Positions 32,738-44,127 of a DNA stretch of 64,000 nt are shown here, one piece after another. Both the position numbers and the translations under genes were made by a program. The stretch spans positions 3,477,001-3,541,000 of the forward strand of contig JAUIMM010000566.1 of assembly GCA_031769625.1 (NCBI GenBank), written 5' to 3'. Below the pieces are notes generated by a model, which saw only the letters and a list, made by a program, of their open reading frames with translations, was not told the DNA's origin and did not search any database. Positions within the stretch are counted from its first letter, which is position 1. Each line of letters starts with the position of its first letter. Source of the stretch: Taudactylus pleione. Lineage: Eukaryota > Chordata > Amphibia > Anura > Myobatrachidae.

Positions 32738-32745
32738 GTGTGTGA

Positions 32746-35171
32746 ATATACAAACATATCATGTGTGTGTGTATGATTCCTACACATACTCATATGCACA
32801 AGCACATTTCTATTATAACCACAGGGTTCGGCATTCAAGTTGGGTATCCAGTTATTCACAGTATGAATTTAAGCTCTATATGACATTTTTTGACACAAAA
32901 CCAAAAGAACAAAAAAACAACAGAAAAACATTTAACAAATGAATAACCATTTCAGAATGAAACCAGCACAAAAGCAGAAAATGGCTCCTTTGTGTTTCCA
33001 GCCGAATAAATTACAGCTCAATGTTATTAAAACACTTAGTCGTTAAGTTGCCAAGAAAATCCAGTATATTGGAGCGTACGTGAGGGCTTGTCTTCATGCA
33101 GAGTAATTAAATGAGATTTATGGGCCTGTATTACATCAGACGTTGATAGTTCATTTTTCCTTCCTTCATATTTTGTCCTGCTTTATTAGAGCGTTTGACA
33201 GCTGGTAAAAATAGTGTTACATTCCCCAGCCCGTTGCAGAGTCCCCGTTCAGAGGTATATCTCTCCCCCTGTCACGTTTCCTGCTGCAGATGATGAATGG
33301 TACCCTCTCCTTCACTATACTGAATTCTGCACTAAGCAATGTCAGACACAGCATCAGTTTATCTTAATCTGTGATGTTCTGAGAGAGAGAGAAATAGGCC
33401 GAGCCAATTTAGGTTTGGAGTTTAAAAGATGCGATTTATCGTCTGTTTTGCTGTACTCGGGGAAAAAAATTCTGGATGATAAATATATGCCCCTATCTAC
33501 ATTTATTTACAGATTAAGTAAAGAGGGTTGCCAGACAGCTACAGCAGATACTTAACTCTATAGTTCTGCAACCAGGACTCATAAAAACATTAAGAACTAC
33601 ATGATAATCTGGGGGTTGGGTTGTTATAAATCCCTTTATAGTCTATTTTCAAAAAGTATGAGGCCTAATAACGGCAAGAACCAAGGTCATATGTAAAAGA
33701 TTTTTGCATAGAGCCCATTGTGGTAAAAACCAATACGTGAAAACTAGGATGGCAGTGTTAATTTATACTGATTTACCAATAAAGCACACCTTGTCCTTGC
33801 TTGAAGAAGCAGAGGAAGTATATTGTGCTAGATCATTGCATTGTCCATGTCTTAAGGTGAGGCTTGTCATGTCTTCACCTATTTGAAAGTAAGCAGCGAC
33901 ATTCTCCTAACACATCCCAATCTATACTCATAAATAATTACGGGGGCTGGAGCACTGCCACAAATCAGAGTTTACTCTTCCTTAATGGTAAACACTAACC
34001 TACATAATTCTAACATTTGTCACTGCTGTATTTTCTGTTTTCCCATGGGAATGATGTCACCTTCCTAGTGCATTGACATACTGCATTATCTTAAGGTTAG
34101 AACACAAAATGGCTGCCCACACGGCTTGTAAGGAGTAATGGATGCACTTTAAACTTCGACCTATACCCCGCATTGCTTGTCTTTTGTTCCTGTTTTAGAT
34201 TTTAAATTCACTCTTCTTTCCCTCTGTACGTGTGAATGTCTATGCACTCTTCACATCCTGTACAGTAAGATGTCAACACATTGTAAATACTGTACAATAA
34301 TGGCTGAGCATTGCGTCATAAAAATATCATTATATCCAGCTGTAGATCACCATCATTGTAGAAAATGTGGCCTGTGTCTTGGAATAGTCATTCGGTAGCT
34401 CTGTACCCTAATAGCATAGCTCCCTTAGCACTGCCATTTGCAATGCGGCCCCAGAGTGTTTGCTCGATCCATCCTCTTCCAAAGCACGGCTATAAAAATA
34501 ACAAAACTGTGCAGTGGATTGGCCAGACTATCAAACGTGGGATATGAAAGTGTCAAGCAAGCCTATCACCCCACATTGGAACTGTGAATATATGAAGCAT
34601 TAAAAAAACAGAGACAGCGTTTCATGGAGAATCTAATGAGGATGGATACAGTCCGGTATGAATCAACAAGACACATAGCGCAATACCATTAGTCTGCTGA
34701 CTACATGTCATTATGAGCTCCAGAGAGGCAGAAGGATGAAGGATGGCTTTGCTCTGCCTAGATGCACGAGATGCATATGAGGTTGAATCCTCCTGGAAAT
34801 CGGAGCTATCCATCTATGCAGGAAGTGGCATTACCTCTTGCTGGATCTATATGCATCAATGAAATCCATGTGATAGATGCGCTTCTTCCCACCAAGACAA
34901 CAGTGACATGTATATTGCACATTGTCCTTCTGTAGAAAACATGCCGCGCTCAGTGCTTTATGACCTCTTCTCATGACCGTAACCTGGGAGCGCTGTAATA
35001 TTACATGATCTAAAGACCAATGAAAATATTAACTCAAAGCACTCATTAGGACTGGCGGCCTCCTTTATCATTATTGTGCCATTATTTATATAATAAACCG
35101 TATATGTCTCTACGGAGATCGTAAAACGTATAACTGAACTGGAGCGCACAGAGGGTAACTAGACGTGAGGG
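32746..35171. other. Unique DNA, candidate conserved segments 33000-33220 and 34600-34900
   Basis: No gene; frames such as 33214-33555 lack any recognisable domain. 33000-33220 contains AGAGTAATTAAATGAG; 34600-34900 is non-repetitive with several CATTAG/ATGCAT motifs. Candidate enhancers only by texture. Confidence 0.35.
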
Positions 35172-35300
35172 CAGCGCTGAGATTAGGATTTTTGTCACCC
35201 GGGGCAAAGCAGTAATTTGGCGCCACCACAACTGCAGACTCTTTCCTTTCAGAAACCCCCCACCCCAGGTGTCTCTACAGCCCCCCCTTTCCCATATCAC
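35172..35300. mobile_element. hAT-type fragment
   Basis: CAGCGCTGAGATTAGGATTT followed by GTCACCCGGGGCAAAG resembles a hAT left end. The right end is absent. Confidence 0.45.
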
Positions 35301-35349
35301 TGTAATGCTTTACTGCTACAATTGAAAGCTCCTAAAGATCCCTATAAAT

Positions 35350-35494
35350 CAGGGATCTATGCGCAGCGAGCGAACACTTCCTGATCTCTCGCAGTGGTTC
35401 GCGCACGCGCACTGCGATGCATATGCTTGTGCACAATGTGAAAATTGGCCAGCTATGAGAAAACGCATCTTAGCGAGTGGGTCTGAATCAGGTT
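35350..35494 (+). mobile_element. Fragment of the GGGCCTGATTCAG multi-hairpin group
   Basis: Contains GCGCACGCGCACTGCGATGC and ends AGCGAGTGGGTCTGAATCAGG, like the right ends of copies A, B and F. Confidence 0.55.
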
Positions 35495-36518
35495 CTCAGT
35501 CTCTGCACTGTATGAGGACACATCTGTACACACTCCAAGCATATTACACCCTGTTATCGTTATAAAAAGCTCTTAAGGAAATACGTGACCTGATCACAGA
35601 ACCCACCAATACTTGACCAGAATAAGGAGAAATAATCAGATTTAATACAGTGCTCCTGCTTCCAGCCTGCAGGTGGCACTGTTCCTACTGCTGTATATGC
35701 TCAGCCACAAAAATTGCTTATCAATAGCGAATGTAACAGTGGCACCTGTAAGGTGTAAACCGGGCTTTCAGGAGTAAGGAGGATGCAGCAGACGTCTATG
35801 AACACTTCTTACTCCTGCCAGCCTAGGGGCTTATTCAGAGTTGCATACAACTCCATTTTGAGGATGGATCCTGTGATTTTTTGCACTGCACATGCTCTGT
35901 GGCCACTTTCAGCAATTCAGACTTGTATGTAACTCAGTCACACCTTTACGTGCGACTTACTGGCTGTAACTGGTCGGCCACGAGGCCTTTTCATGAATGC
36001 TAAGTGTTCTGAGGAGGGAGGGTGTGTATTGAGGGCTATGCTGTGTTGAGCATACGCAGAGATCTAACTGATTTCAGGGGGATCTCTTACACCAGCTATA
36101 GGGCTGGCACCAATGCTCTCTGTTAATGATGACGGCTACTTTGCAAGGAAATTAATAGGCGCTGTGCAGCTGCCCAGATGCGTGCAACTCAGAATAGGTA
36201 ATACCCCACTATGCAAGATATTACACCTGACACTGTGCATCGCATTACATCGCATGTCTGTTATTACACAGACAGACAACTCAAAGCAGCAGCAGCAGCT
36301 CAGGAGCAGCTCAGGAGCAGGTCACATGACCAGTGCCAGGTGGTAGGAAAGTGACGTTTGGGAGTGGGCAGCAGTTGGTCGGGGAGAGTATGCTGAGGTA
36401 CCTGAGGATGGAGCAGGGGTGCTGCTAACCTTATGGCCAAAATAAAGCCCTGTGTCACAACAGTAGAGGTGGCGCAGACTGAGGGGAGATTCTCCTCCCA
36501 CCATCAAAGCTGTACTGA
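35495..36518. other. Intergenic DNA, probable old MITE at 35826-36110
   Basis: GGGGCTTATTCAGAGTTGC at 35826 looks like a MITE terminus; no inverted partner was fixed. No gene. Confidence 0.3.
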
Positions 36519-36730
36519 GGGCCTGATTCAGAGCCGGACGCTATTTGCGCTCGCTCGTTCAGAAAAAGGGGCCGGCTATTTAAATTGAGCGCTCACTCTT
36601 TGCGGTCTGTTGACGCCTCTATGTCTGAGCGAGCGAACGAAACATGCGCTCGCTATTTTGTAAAGACGCCCCCTGGCCGCTCGCATCGTACGTCATCTCC
36701 GCTATTTATTAGATTAATCGAGTACATCGA
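36519..36730 (+). mobile_element. Multi-hairpin group, copy C, right part missing
   Basis: Begins GGGCCTGATTCAGAGCCGGA after TGA, as copy A does. The interior (GACGCCTCTATGTCTGAGCG, AAAGACGCCC) is closer to copy E at 57658 than to A/B/F, so a second subfamily exists. The sequence diverges after about 36730. Confidence 0.6.
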
Positions 36731-37238
36731 AAGGCGTATGAACTGCTCGCAGTGATTGTGGTTGGATTTTCCTACCGCAATCATGCGAACAGTTCAGGCT
36801 AAGAAACAAGGAGTAAGAAAAGCCCATCGCTGCCGCATATAATTATAACAATAAGCGCTGCGGACTGTACTTTAAGGAGAACAGCAAAAGATTTAAAGGA
36901 GTTTAAAAGACAAGCTAGACAGACTCTGTAGTTTGAGAGCTAGCTATTACATCCCAAAGACCAGCACCTAATGTAACCCGCAGCCAGCCAGTTATCCAGG
37001 AGTCACTGCAAAGAGAAGAGAGAGTTGTGCACCACCAAGGTTATAACCTAGTTAAATCAAAAGTGACATATAGGGGTGGCTGGTTATTTTATACTGCAGT
37101 ATAAAGTTTAAAGAAAAATTATTAAGATACAGTTGTAATGCGTATATGTGTTTACCAAATCTTCACTCGAGACTTATTATTTTATGATACAGTATGTAGG
37201 AAAAGTTGATTCAAAAAGGTTATTTATAGAGTTTTGTA
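36731..37238. other. Unassigned AT-rich DNA
   Basis: Contains an inverted pair (GAACTGCTCGCAGTGATTG / CAATCATGCGAACAGTTC, about 36738-36796). It could be part of an LTR or of copy C; neither can be supported. Confidence 0.3.
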
Positions 37239-38530
37239 CAGTGGCGTAACTAGGGTATTTGGAGCCCAGGGCAAATTTGAAAAGGGAGCCCCCCCCCAAC
37301 ACCCCGAGATGTGCGTGCGCAGAAAAAAAATGGGCGTGGTCACTTAAAAATGGGGCGTGTCAACATGACACACCCCTTTATTTTCACGCTGAACATTCCT
37401 ATCCATATGCACTTTAACCCCATTAGTACCCCTTATACAGTACCCCCAGTATGCTGTTGTGGTCCCTCTTATGCAGGCCCATAGTAGTGCCCCTTATACA
37501 GTATCCCCAGTAGTGGTCCCCGTTTTACAGCCCCCAATTAGTTCCCCTTACTCAGTACCCCCAGTAGTGGCCCCCCAAATGCAGTGCCCCATGTAGTGTT
37601 CCCCCTTATGCAGTGCCCCCAGTAGCAGTCACCACAATGCAGTGCGCCCAGTAGCGGTATCCCCTTATGCAGTGCCCTTTACATGGTGCCCCCAGTAGTA
37701 GTCCCCCCCTATGCAGTGCCCTTTATATAGTGCCCCCAGCAGTAGTCCCCCCCATGCAGATTTCCCAGTAGTGGTCAGTAGTGGTCCCCTTATGCAGGCA
37801 CCCTGTAGTGATCCCCCCTATCCAGTGCCCCCTGTAGTGGCCCTTCCTATTATTGCCCCAGTAGTGGTCCCCCGAGTGCAGTGCCTCTAGTAGTAGGCCC
37901 CTTTTATAATGCCCCCAGTGGTAGTTCCCCCCAAGTAGTAGTCCCCAGTAGAGTAGCCCCCCCCCAGTAGAGGTCCTCCCAATGGCGCCCCCAGTAGTAG
38001 CCACCCCTCCCCCAGTAGAGGTCCCCCCAGTAGTAGCCACCCCTCTCCCCCGTTGTGCAGATAGGTTAAAAAAAAAATAATATATATATATATATAAAAA
38101 TATACTTACCTGAATCTCTGCTCCTGGTCCTGCTCGCGACGCCGCTCCCGCCCGGGCTGGCGCGCTCAGCAATATGGGACAGACGTCAGTCCCATTACCC
38201 ACTGCAGGAGCCGGACGGAAATCCGGCTCTTGCAGTGGGTGCTGCAGCAGTCAATGAGAGTCTATCTGACTCTCATTGGCTGCTGTTTAACACACGCATC
38301 GCTGCCAGCGCTGGCGGCGATGCGTGTGTTATGCACAGCCTGAGCCCACCTCCTAGCACTATTGGGCAAGCGCTCAGGGGGAGGGAACGGGCTCAGGTGT
38401 GAAGCACAGGACTGGCGCTGGAAGCCTAGCGCCGGTCCTGTGTAAATGTGTAGCGCTGACCGCACTCATTGCGGTTGGCGCTACACTGGCTAACTAGGGC
38501 GGGCGGACCGGTACCGTGGCCGGCGGCGCC
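37239..38530. mobile_element. hAT-type composite element, right end not found
   Basis: Left end CAGTGGCGTAACTAGGG, then GGAGCCCAGGGCAAATTTG typical of hAT elements of this style. A minisatellite, a TA run and a chain of hairpins follow: AGCCGGACGG/CCGGCT, AATGAGAGTC/GACTCTCATT, ACACACGCATCGC/GCGATGCGTGTGT, and GTAGCGCTGACC/GGTTGGCGCTAC. It ends in GGCGGCGCCCCCCC without a recognisable terminal repeat. Confidence 0.6.
37430..38050 (+). repeat. Minisatellite, CCCCCAGTAGTGGTCCCC-type
   Basis: Irregular units of roughly 30-35 bp with CCCTTATGCAGTGCCCC and CAGTAGTAGTCCCC phrases. A 159-codon minus-strand frame (37723-38202) is made of this repeat and is not a gene. Confidence 0.8.
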
Positions 38531-38935
38531 CCCCCCGTATAGTGGGCTATAAGTTTGGGGGTACCACAAATATGGCCAAATGTCTGCATTTGGATTCGTG
38601 CACACAATGTGGTCACACTTATAGCCAACTTGAGTGCAGCTCTGACTCCCCCCCTGAGGGTGTGGTCACACAGCTAGCATATCGTGCACTGACGTCACGC
38701 TGACTGCAGCATGGCAGGAAACACGCAGAACATCAAGACCAATCGATCCCAGCTAAATAATCTTTTTGTATGGGGGTATAACTTCTGATATTCCACCCAA
38801 GTCTGTGGATTTTGGATGTAAATATTTAAAAAAAAATTGCTTTACTCTACTAATCAAGACATTTTGTATAATACATATCTTAGATCTGTTTTACTTAGTA
38901 AGAAGAAACCTACCAACGTAAATCATTTTAAAGTA
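38531..38935. other. Unassigned intergenic DNA
   Basis: No gene or repeat recognised before the tandem array. Confidence 0.4.
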
Positions 38936-40719
38936 ATGGTCATTAATCATATACCGGAAAACCATATACAGCCAGTAGTGACATGTCTTGGTATATCGAT
39001 CCTCTACATTATAAAACCAGCGAGATCATATCTTGGTATATTTCTCCTTTACTATATTAAACCCTATGCAGTCAGCGAGAACATGTCTCAGTATAATGCA
39101 CAGCTAGTTTGTAAAGCCCTATACAGTACATCCAGTGAGGACATATCACTGTACAGTATACTATCCATTTACCTTATAAAACTATATGGCCAGTGAGTAT
39201 ACAGTATGTTGTGGTATAATGCTCCTTTACTGTATTAAACCCTATACAGCCCATTAGTCTATAAGGCACTATACACCCAATGAGGACATGTTTTTGTAAA
39301 ATGCCTATTTCCTTTGTAAAACCCTATACAGCCAGCAAAGACATGTCTTGGTATATCGCTCCTCTGCCCTATAACATCAGCGAGAACATGTCTCTGTATA
39401 TTGTTCCTTTACTATATTATTACTATATTGTTCCTTTACTATTCAGTTAGTGAGAACATGACTCAGTATAATGCACAGTTAGTTTGTAAAACCCTATACA
39501 GCCAGCAAAAATATGTCTTGGTACACTGTCTATTCACCTTATAATCTCTGTATAGCCAGTGAGGACATGTTATGGTATAAATCACAATTACATTATAAAG
39601 CCCTATGCAGCCAATGAGGACATGTTTTTCGGTATAAAGCCCTATGCAGCCAATGAGGACATGTTTCGGTATAAAGCCCTATGCAGCCAATGAGGACATG
39701 TTTCGGTATAAAGCCCTATGCAGCCAGTGAGATCATGTTTCAGTATAAAGCCCAGTTACATTATAAAGCCCTATGCAGCCAGCGGGGTTGTATCCAGGGA
39801 TCCAGGCGCCCCTGGCAATGTAATGGACTGGCGCCCCCCTCTCCCCACCTATGCAGTGCCTCCAGTAGTAATCCCCCCTATGCGGCATTGACCCCAGTAG
39901 TAGTCGCTCCAATACAGTGCCCCCAGTAGCAGCCACCCCCCCCTAAAGTGCCCCCAGTAGTGGCCCCCCTATACAGTGCCCCCAGGAGCGGCCACCCCCT
40001 TAAAGTGCCCCCAGTAGTGGCCCCCCTATACAGTGCCCCCAGTAGCGGGCACCCCCCCTTAAAGTGCCCCCAGTAGTGGCCATCCCCTATACAGTGACCC
40101 CCACCTGCTGTGCCAGGCTTACACACACACACACACACACACACAGAAGAAAAAAAATTACAACTTACCTGATCCCCGCTTCTGACTCGACCGTCGCTGT
40201 CCGCTCCGAGTCCCGGCTCTTCTTGCACTATGGGAGAGACATCATGACGTCTCTCCCATCACCCGCTGCGGGGCGAGACGGAAAACGTAGCTCACGAGTG
40301 AGCTCCAGCCGGCTCCCTCCATGGACAACGCAGTAGCCAATGAGAGTCTGTCTGACTCTCATTGGCTGGCTGCTATAACAAACACACAGCCGCCACTGGC
40401 AGCTGTGTGTTTGTAAACTGTGTATGGCAAACCGCTCTCACTGCGGGCTGCGGGACTAGCGGGTGTAGTCCACCCCTTGGCTGCTGGTGGCACTGCCAGA
40501 CGGCGCCCTCCCTTTGGTCGGCGCCCCTAGTGAGTGCCATCCTGGCCAATGGGTAGATACGCCCCTGGCAGCCAGTGAGATCACGTTTCAGTATAAAGCC
40601 CAGTTACATTATAAAGCCCTATGCAGCCAGTGAGGACATGTTTCAGTATAAAGCCCAGTTACATTATAAAGCCCTATACAGCCAGTGAGCCTGAGAACAT
40701 GTTTTGGTATAAAGCACAG
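38936..40719 (+). repeat. Degenerate minisatellite array, interrupted by a hAT (39783-40567)
   Basis: Units are built from TATAAAGCCCTATGCAGCCA plus ATGAGGACATGTTTCGG; near 39630-39720 they are near-perfect with a 37-bp period, and elsewhere a longer unit (about 55 bp) adds CCCAGTTACATTATAAAG. Divergence increases toward 38936. Frames through it (38837-39196) are artefacts. Confidence 0.85.
39783..40567. mobile_element. hAT element inserted in the minisatellite
   Basis: Target GCAGCCAG is repeated exactly at 39775-39782 and 40568-40575. The right end GGTAGATACGCCCCTG is intact; the left end CGGGGTTGTATCC has mutated. The interior has a CCCCCAGTAGTGG minisatellite, (CA)n at about 40121-40144, and the hairpin chain GGGAGAGACATCATGACGTC..., AATGAGAGTC/GACTCTCATT, AACACACAGC/GCTGTGTGTT. 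785 bp, non-coding. Confidence 0.9.
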
Positions 40720-40818
40720 TAAAGCTGGGCATCCACTATACAATTTTCTGTCAGATATCTGTCCAATCTGGCTGGTTGGAATGAAAACCTGGTAATGTAT
40801 GTGATCATATGGTTTTAA

Positions 40819-41337
40819 GGGAAACAGTCGGGAAGCCGGCGGACGCAATGCGAACCGCCAGCTTCCCGAGTGCTGAATCCCATCAAGGGTTAAATGACAG
40901 GCATCGAAATTTCGACGCGTCATTTTACCCGCGCCGGGAGACCGGCGCCCGGCATCCCGATCACAGGGATGCCGGGCGCTGACAGCCGCGGGGGGGAGGG
41001 TTAGGTTTAGGGCTCCCGGGGGAGGACTTAGGTATAGGCAACCCTCCGGGAGGTTAGGGTCAGGCTAGGGGAAGGGGGGGTTACGGTTTGGCACCACCGG
41101 GGGGAGGTTAGGGTTAGGCACCCCCCGTGGGGATTAGGTCTAAACGGCGGGGAAGGGGGTTAGGTTTAGGCACTTAGAAGGGGGATTAGGGTTAGGCACT
41201 TGAGGGGGAAGGTTAGGGTTAGGCACAACTAAGGGAGGGCTAGGGGGTAGAATAGGTTAGTTTATACTTCCGACGTTCGGGATTTCCACCTATGTCGGGC
41301 TGCCGCTGCCGGGATTTGGGTAAATCATACTGATTTC
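40819..41337. mobile_element. Nested element with TTAGGG-like minisatellite
   Basis: GGTTTTAA occurs directly on both sides (40811-40818 and 41338-41345), an apparent 8-bp duplication. The interior contains GGGAAGCCGGC hairpins, CGGCATCCCGATCACAGGG with its GATGCCGGGCG partner, and GGGTTAGG units at about 40990-41240. Terminal inverted repeats are weak (GAAACAGT / GAAATCAGT). Confidence 0.65.
40990..41240 (+). repeat. Telomere-like GGGTTAGGGTTAGGCAC minisatellite
   Basis: Degenerate TTAGG units in about 30-bp blocks separated by G-rich spacers. Confidence 0.8.
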
Positions 41338-41565
41338 GGTTTTAAACACTGAAAAAAAGGACAAAAAAAATTGTTCAAATTGGTTAAATTCATGTGTGTT
41401 ATAAGTTATAACCAATTTGTCTGAACAACCATTTTTGGCTTTTTCCAGTGTTTGTGAGCAAATGGACGATTGTCATTTGCTCCCATACATTACCAGGTTT
41501 TCATTCCAACCAGACAGATTGGACAGATATCTGACAGATAATTGTATAGTGGATGCCCAGCTTTA

Positions 41566-42224
41566 GTTTATAAAAAATTCTCAATGAAAATCTGAGCAAA
41601 TATAACTTAAACAAAATCAGCCTTTTGCCTTCTGTTTGTTAGCAAAAAGGGAAACAGTGTTGGCTTGCCGAGTGCTTTCTGCTGTAAACTGTCAGCGGTC
41701 CTTCTCCTCAGTCCATCCTCCTCTCCTCCCTCCCTCCCTCTGATAATAATGAGTTGAGACACTTTTATTATCATTATTAATTAGCACTTTCAAGCAAAGG
41801 GATTAAATCAATATGGTGGCTGAAACTAATTTTAACAAGCCATTGAAATCAATCACTGGAGCTTTATCTACATAAATGCCACTAAACCCAGCTCGTTAGT
41901 GTAACATTAGCTGGGAAGAAAGAGCAGGGAAAATATAAGTGACGGAGAGACCGCCGAGCTTTTAATTAGGAAGACAAAGGGATGTGCTGAATCTCATCCT
42001 TAATCCAATTCCACTTGCACAGTCCTGCAATGCACTGTAAATGTGACCACGTAGCAAAAAAATCTTTACTGTCGCCTCGAAAATCCGGTCAAAAGCACTC
42101 AACTAGTCAGGAACTTTTATAACCTTACTGCATGGACATCCAGATCCTACATATGTATTTACTGTGCTGTGACTGTGTCGTTGCCATTTGGGGAACAGAA
42201 GCAGAATGGGGGTCCAATAGAAAA
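41566..42224. other. Unique DNA, candidate conserved segment 41740-42010
   Basis: No gene. The segment contains CATTATTAATTAGCAC, AATCAATATGG and TTTTAATTAGG with no repeat features, typical texture of homeodomain-bound conserved DNA. Inference only. Confidence 0.4.
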
Positions 42225-42561
42225 TGGTAGCCCAGATGTGTAATGGTTAGCATTACTGCCTCACAGCACTGAGGTCGTGGGTTCGATTCCCACCATGGCC
42301 CTAACTGTGCGGAGTTTGTATATTCTCCCTGTGCTTGCGTGGGTTTCCTCCGGGTACTCCGGATTCCTCCCACACTCCAAAAATATACTGGTAGGTTAAT
42401 TGGCTCCCAACACAAATTAACCCAAGTGTGTATGTGTGTGTGCATGTGATAGGGAACATAGATTGTAAGCTCCACTGGGGCAGGGACTGATGTGAATGGC
42501 CAACTATTCTCTGTAAAGCGCTGCGGAATATATATATATAACTGGTAATAAATAAATAAAC
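42225..42561 (+). mobile_element. tRNA-derived SINE
   Basis: The head has a box-A-like TAATGGTTAGCATTACTG and a box-B-like GGTTCGATTCC (about 42280-42290), as in RNA polymerase III promoters. The body has TTCTCCCTGTGCTTGCGTGG and TTTCCTCCGGGTACTCC; the 3' part has GATTGTAAGCTCCACTGGGG, AAAGCGCTGCGG and AATAAATAAATAAA. It would be mobilised by a partner LINE; the GTAAGCTC and GCGCTGCGG phrases are reminiscent of the L2 ends here. Other copies: 28885 (+) and 62212 (-). Confidence 0.85.
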
Positions 42562-43060
42562 TGTAAATACTTAGAATTCAATATAGATTGTGCTGCTCGT
42601 ACACAGGCATAGTGGGAAGCACAGTATTCGGATCACTTTACCATATGACAGTGACTTGGCAGAGTGCATTCTTCTCTCTGTATTCCTGGAAGCAGTTAAA
42701 GATTGACCATAATTTGCGGAAATGCTGACATTGTCACAAAGGGGCATGATAGACTTACAATATATAAAAGTACTCAGGCATTTTTATATACTGTATTGTG
42801 TTTCCTGTAACCCTTTGAAATAATCATCTTGTTCACTAAAATGTCTTAAATTGGACCTGTCACTGGAAACAATGAAGGGCTTTCCGGGTCTGTTTACATT
42901 ATGTTTCACCAACGCAATTATCGAAATAGATTGCCCCTTGCGCTGTGTTACAGACTAAGGGGGATACACGTGCACAAAGGTTTGGTTCAAAACGCATCAG
43001 GAAGATGGGGAGGAGCTAGAAGATCAGCCTGACGGGGAGGGATCAGCATGAGGTCACTCT
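42562..43060. other. Unassigned intergenic DNA
   Basis: No gene or repeat recognised. Confidence 0.45.
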
Positions 43061-43156
43061 TCTCCTATCCGGCAGCATGTCAGCTCTAATATTCTCCTAT
43101 CCGGCAGCATGTCACCTCTAATATTCTCCTATCCGGCAGCATGTCAGCTCTAATAT
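43061..43156 (+). repeat. Three tandem copies of a 32-bp unit
   Basis: TCTCCTATCCGGCAGCATGT repeats at 43061, 43093 and 43125, with one substitution (CAGCTC/CACCTC). Confidence 0.92.
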
Positions 43157-43177
43157 CGCTATTCTGAGGCTGCGCAG

Positions 43178-43999
43178 CAGAGCCGTAACTAGACTTTTTG
43201 GTGCCCTGGGCCAGAAAGAGAATTGGTGCCCCCCATTTTTCAAATAGGAACATAAGACGCGCATCTAAAAAAAAGGGGCGTGGCCTCATGGGGAAGGGCC
43301 TTGACAAATCTGATTTGTCCCGTACTATGATGAAGGGGTACCGATCCCATTGTTTCACTGTAATCCAGGTGTCACTGCCAAATACATTGTAAAGCCAATG
43401 GCTGCAGTGATGATAGTATGTAGTATAACTCACCAGCACTAGATGTAGGAGAGCGCTGGAGAAGCTGCACCTGCAGCTGGATTTATCCATCAAAACAGCC
43501 GTGCACAAGCCTGGAGCCAGAAGATCACTGACTGAAGGTATAGTAAGAGTGCTACTGGTAGTGCAATATCAGCGGTGGGGAGATCCATGTATGTACCCTG
43601 CACCGGCAGCTGAACTCACCGGCAAGGGTACTGGTAACACTTGGGTCGGGAATCAGTGGCTCTGTTCAGGGCTTCCATCAGAAACTGTGGAACAGATAGC
43701 TCTATGTGTAAGGTGTCTTACTGCCATGTGAGAGGTAATAGGTTTAAGTCCCGGCTATGACAGTATTTTGAATTGTGTGTGTTAAATAAAAGAGGATGTG
43801 ACTGATAGTGCTTGTTGAGGTGGACAGATGGAGGGGGAGTTGGCCAGGGAGGAGATCGGGGCGGCCAGGAGATGCTGGGATGAGAAGAGGAAGCTACTGT
43901 ACAATTGAGAATGATTATAAACACAAAATTTACAGGCCTGAGTAGTGCCCACTGTCCTGCGGTGCTGGCACATGTTACATGACCCTAGTTACGGGCCTG
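43178..43999. mobile_element. hAT element with 8-bp duplication (7/8)
   Basis: Ends CAGAGCCGTAACTAG and CTAGTTACGGGCCTG; flanks CTGCGCAG (43170-43177) and CTGTGCAG (44000-44007). GGTGCCCTGGGCCAG at the left is typical for this hAT group. No transposase; the 140-codon minus-strand frame at 43086-43508 crosses the element border and is spurious. Confidence 0.85.
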
Positions 44000-44127
44000 C
44001 TGTGCAGTTTTATAAATTAGCCTTACTTCTCAGACCCCATAGGAGGCACTGGGGATGGAGGAAATATGCCATAATAGAGGGACCGCAGGAGAAATGAGAG
44101 GTGTCCCTCTTGACAAATAGAACCATG

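Larger units (their letters stand above)
40722..41563. mobile_element. TA-flanked MITE with AAGCTGGGCATCC ends
   Basis: AAGCTGGGCATCCACTATAC at the left and its complement at the right are flanked by TA (40720-40721, 41564-41565). The subterminal GTCAGATATCTGTCCAATCT is also inverted. Split by an insertion at 40819-41337. Confidence 0.85.

Noticed and set aside
36731..37238. Solo LTR of an endogenous retroelement
   Set aside because: No TG...CA ends, no target duplication and no primer-binding site could be identified.
37723..38202. 159-codon minus-strand frame with glycine/threonine repeats
   Set aside because: It is translated minisatellite (GTAGTGGTCCCC-type units), not a gene.
42240..42300. 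Possible tRNA gene (box A and box B motifs)
   Set aside because: The segment continues into a SINE body with other copies at 28885 and 62212, and no acceptor stem closes.
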